Shown piece after piece: positions 62,095 to 64,000 of a stretch of DNA of 64,000 nt. Within the stretch, counting starts at the first letter, position 1, and every line of letters begins with the position of its first letter. Below the pieces are notes generated by a model. That model was not told where the DNA came from and ran no database searches. It saw only the letters and a program-made list of their open reading frames with translations. The position numbers were made by a program, and so were the translations under genes. This stretch comes from Brevundimonas sp. SORGH_AS_0993 (lineage in GTDB: Bacteria > Pseudomonadota > Alphaproteobacteria > Caulobacterales > Caulobacteraceae): NCBI RefSeq assembly GCF_030818545.1, contig NZ_JAUTAH010000001.1:439001-503000 (forward strand), given 5' to 3'.

Positions 62095-64000
62095 GTGACC
62101 TTCCATACCCTCGTCATTCTCGGGATTTTCGCCCCGCTGCTGGGCGCGGCCATCGCCGGCTTCTTCGGACGCCGGATCGGCAACATCCCGTCGCAGGCCG
62201 TCACCACCGGTCTGCTGTTCTTCTCGTGCGCCGTCGCCTGGACGGTGTTCGGTCAGTGGACCTGGGGCCATCTGGAACCCTTCACGATCCATCTGGCGCC
62301 CTTCATCAACGTGGGCGAATTCCAGTCGGCCTGGTCGATCCGCATCGACGCCCTGTCGGCGACCATGCTGATCGTCGTGACCAGCGTGTCGTCGCTGGTC
62401 CACCTGTATTCCTGGGGCTACATGGCCGAGGACGACAGCCGGCCGCGCTTCTTCGCCTATCTGTCGCTGTTCACCTTCATGATGCTGGCGCTGGTGACGG
62501 CCGCCGACTTCATGCAGATCTTCTTCGGCTGGGAAGGGGTGGGGCTGGCGTCCTATCTGCTGATCGGCTTCTGGTTCAAGAAGCCGACGGCCAGCGCCGC
62601 CGCCATTAAGGCCTTCGTCGTCAACCGCGTCGGCGACTTCGGCTTCGTCCTGGGGATCATGACGATCTTCTGGATGTACGGCACCATCAACTTCGCCGAA
62701 CTGTTTCCGCTGATCGCCACCAAGGCCGGCACGACCTGGGAGTTCCTGGGCGTTCACTGGTCCGCGCTGGATCTGGCCGGCTTCCTGCTGTTCATCGGCG
62801 CCATGGGCAAGTCGGCCCAGTTCTTCCTGCACACCTGGCTGCCGGACGCGATGGAAGGTCCGACGCCGGTGTCGGCCCTGATCCATGCCGCGACCATGGT
62901 GACGGCGGGCGTCTATATGGTCTGTCTGCTGAGCCCGATCTATGAGTATGCGCCTGGCGCGTCGCAGATCATCGCCATCATCGGCGCGATCACGGCCCTG
63001 TTCGCCGCGACGGTTGGCCTGACCCAGAACGACATCAAGCGGGTCATCGCCTATTCGACTTGTTCGCAGCTGGGCTACATGTTCTTCGCGGCGGGCGTCG
63101 GGGCCTATCAGGCCGCCATGTTCCACCTGTTCACCCACGCCTTCTTCAAGGCCCTGCTGTTCCTGGGCGCCGGTTCGGTGATCCACGGGATGCACCACGA
63201 ACAGGACATGCGGAAGATGGGCGGGCTGTGGAAGCTGCTGCCGGTCACCTATGCGGTGATGACCATCGGCACCATCGCCATCACCGGCCTGGGCATTCCC
63301 GGCGTCGGCGGCTTCGCAGGCTTCTACTCCAAGGATTCGATCATCGAGAGCGCCTATGCTTCGGCGGCCTCGGGTCACTCGGCCATCGGTCTATTCGCCT
63401 TCTTCGTCGGCATCATCGCCGCCGGTCTGACGGCCTACTATTCGTGGCGCCTGGTCTTCATGACCTTCCACAACAAGCCCGTTTGGAAGGAAGAGGGGGC
63501 GCATCACGCCGACGATCACGCCACGGACGCTCAGCTTGAGACGCATTCCGAGCCGCTGCCCGACGATCATGGCCACGCCGTCGCCCATGCTCACGCGCAT
63601 GACGACCATGCTCACGACCACCATGGCCCGCTGCAGCCGCATGAAAGCCCGCCGGTCATGCTGATCCCGCTGATCCTGCTGTCGGTCGGCGCCGTCGCCG
63701 CCGGCTTCGTCTTCGCGCCGCACTTCATCGGCCACCACGAGGGCGAATTCTGGCGCGGCGCCATCTTCACCGGCGAACACAACCACGTCCTGCACGAAAG
63801 CCACGCGGTCCCGACCTGGGTGAAGTGGTCGCCGCTGATCCTGACGCTGATCGGCACGGCCTTCGCCTATTGGATCTATGTCGCCCGCGAAGGCATGGGC
63901 CGTCGCATGGCCGAGCGGAACGGCGTCATATACCGCTTCCTCTACAACAAGTGGTATTTCGACGAGCTGTACGACTTCGTCTTCGTGCGCGGGTTCCGCG
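62095..64000 (+). CDS. nuoL: NADH-quinone oxidoreductase subunit L (3' end outside window)
   Basis: The frame opens at GTG 62095 and stays open to the window end, giving 635 residues. This antiporter-like proton-pumping subunit shows [21 protein letters not shown] split across LGWEGVGL-type motif, [20 protein letters not shown] and VTAGVYM (family signature), and [21 protein letters not shown] histidine-rich stretch sits at about residues 470-521 (63502-63657) with 14 His. The long lateral helix and the C-terminus lie past the window. It is the last gene in the window. Confidence 0.95.
   Translation, partial: MTFHTLVILGIFAPLLGAAIAGFFGRRIGNIPSQAVTTGLLFFSCAVAWTVFGQWTWGHLEPFTIHLAPFINVGEFQSAWSIRIDALSATMLIVVTSVSSLVHLYSWGYMAEDDSRPRFFAYLSLFTFMMLALVTAADFMQIFFGWEGVGLASYLLIGFWFKKPTASAAAIKAFVVNRVGDFGFVLGIMTIFWMYGTINFAELFPLIATKAGTTWEFLGVHWSALDLAGFLLFIGAMGKSAQFFLHTWLPDAMEGPTPVSALIHAATMVTAGVYMVCLLSPIYEYAPGASQIIAIIGAITALFAATVGLTQNDIKRVIAYSTCSQLGYMFFAAGVGAYQAAMFHLFTHAFFKALLFLGAGSVIHGMHHEQDMRKMGGLWKLLPVTYAVMTIGTIAITGLGIPGVGGFAGFYSKDSIIESAYASAASGHSAIGLFAFFVGIIAAGLTAYYSWRLVFMTFHNKPVWKEEGAHHADDHATDAQLETHSEPLPDDHGHAVAHAHAHDDHAHDHHGPLQPHESPPVMLIPLILLSVGAVAAGFVFAPHFIGHHEGEFWRGAIFTGEHNHVLHESHAVPTWVKWSPLILTLIGTAFAYWIYVAREGMGRRMAERNGVIYRFLYNKWYFDELYDFVFVRGFR

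Overview
The window is a high-GC alphaproteobacterial chromosome segment, most likely from Caulobacterales and close to Brevundimonas. The evidence is the order tig, clpP, a HAD phosphatase of the CicA type, clpX, lon, hup; a complete-looking alphaproteobacterial nuo operon; and TonB-dependent receptors of the Xanthomonas/Caulobacter type. Genes are dense and many junctions overlap by 1-4 bases. No phage, transposon or CRISPR array is visible.

Region 1 (1-22 kb) is an outer-membrane nutrient-acquisition region. It holds three tryptophan-halogenase-family genes (one cut by the window edge, one without the catalytic motifs), a 1037-aa TonB receptor, a LacI regulator, a GH3 beta-glucosidase, a Kef-type antiporter and a GH9 cellulase. 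Near-identical palindromes of the form TGACA(A/T)CGCTGTCA lie 90-120 bases before the receptor, the GH3 gene and the GH9 gene, so these form a probable LacI regulon for beta-glucan uptake and breakdown. A PhoD phosphatase, a second TonB receptor, a calcineurin-like phosphatase and a third TonB receptor follow, then a regulator with two TetR DNA-binding domains in one chain.

Region 2 (23.5-31.7 kb) is mixed housekeeping: tRNA-Lys, an amino acid permease with an overlapping Hpt phosphotransfer protein, chorismate mutase, ferredoxin-NADP reductase, a DPP IV peptidase, a SemiSWEET, a 36-aa membrane peptide, an SCP2 protein and an acyl-CoA dehydrogenase.

Region 3 (31.7-35 kb) looks like a general-stress islet. 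An EgtB-EgtD fusion for ergothioneine synthesis sits behind an exact GGAAC-N16-CGTT promoter, the EcfG/SigT type. Three small stress-type genes (KGG protein, proline-rich peptide, DUF883-like membrane protein) each have a close variant with the same 16-base spacing.

Region 4 (35-44.6 kb) is the proteostasis cluster: trigger factor, ClpP, CicA-type phosphatase, ClpX, Lon and HU. An uncharacterised, more A/T-rich secreted protein is inserted between tig and clpP. tRNA-Val follows.

Region 5 (44.6-51.6 kb) carries a large autotransporter with calcium-binding-type acidic repeats, a glycosyltransferase, two identical tRNA-Asp genes and an AbgT-type transporter.

Region 6 (51.7 kb to the end) is the NADH dehydrogenase operon nuoABCDEFGHIJKL, with nuoL cut by the window edge. 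Three small accessory genes (one membrane protein, two lipoproteins) are interleaved, and NuoL carries a histidine-rich insertion.
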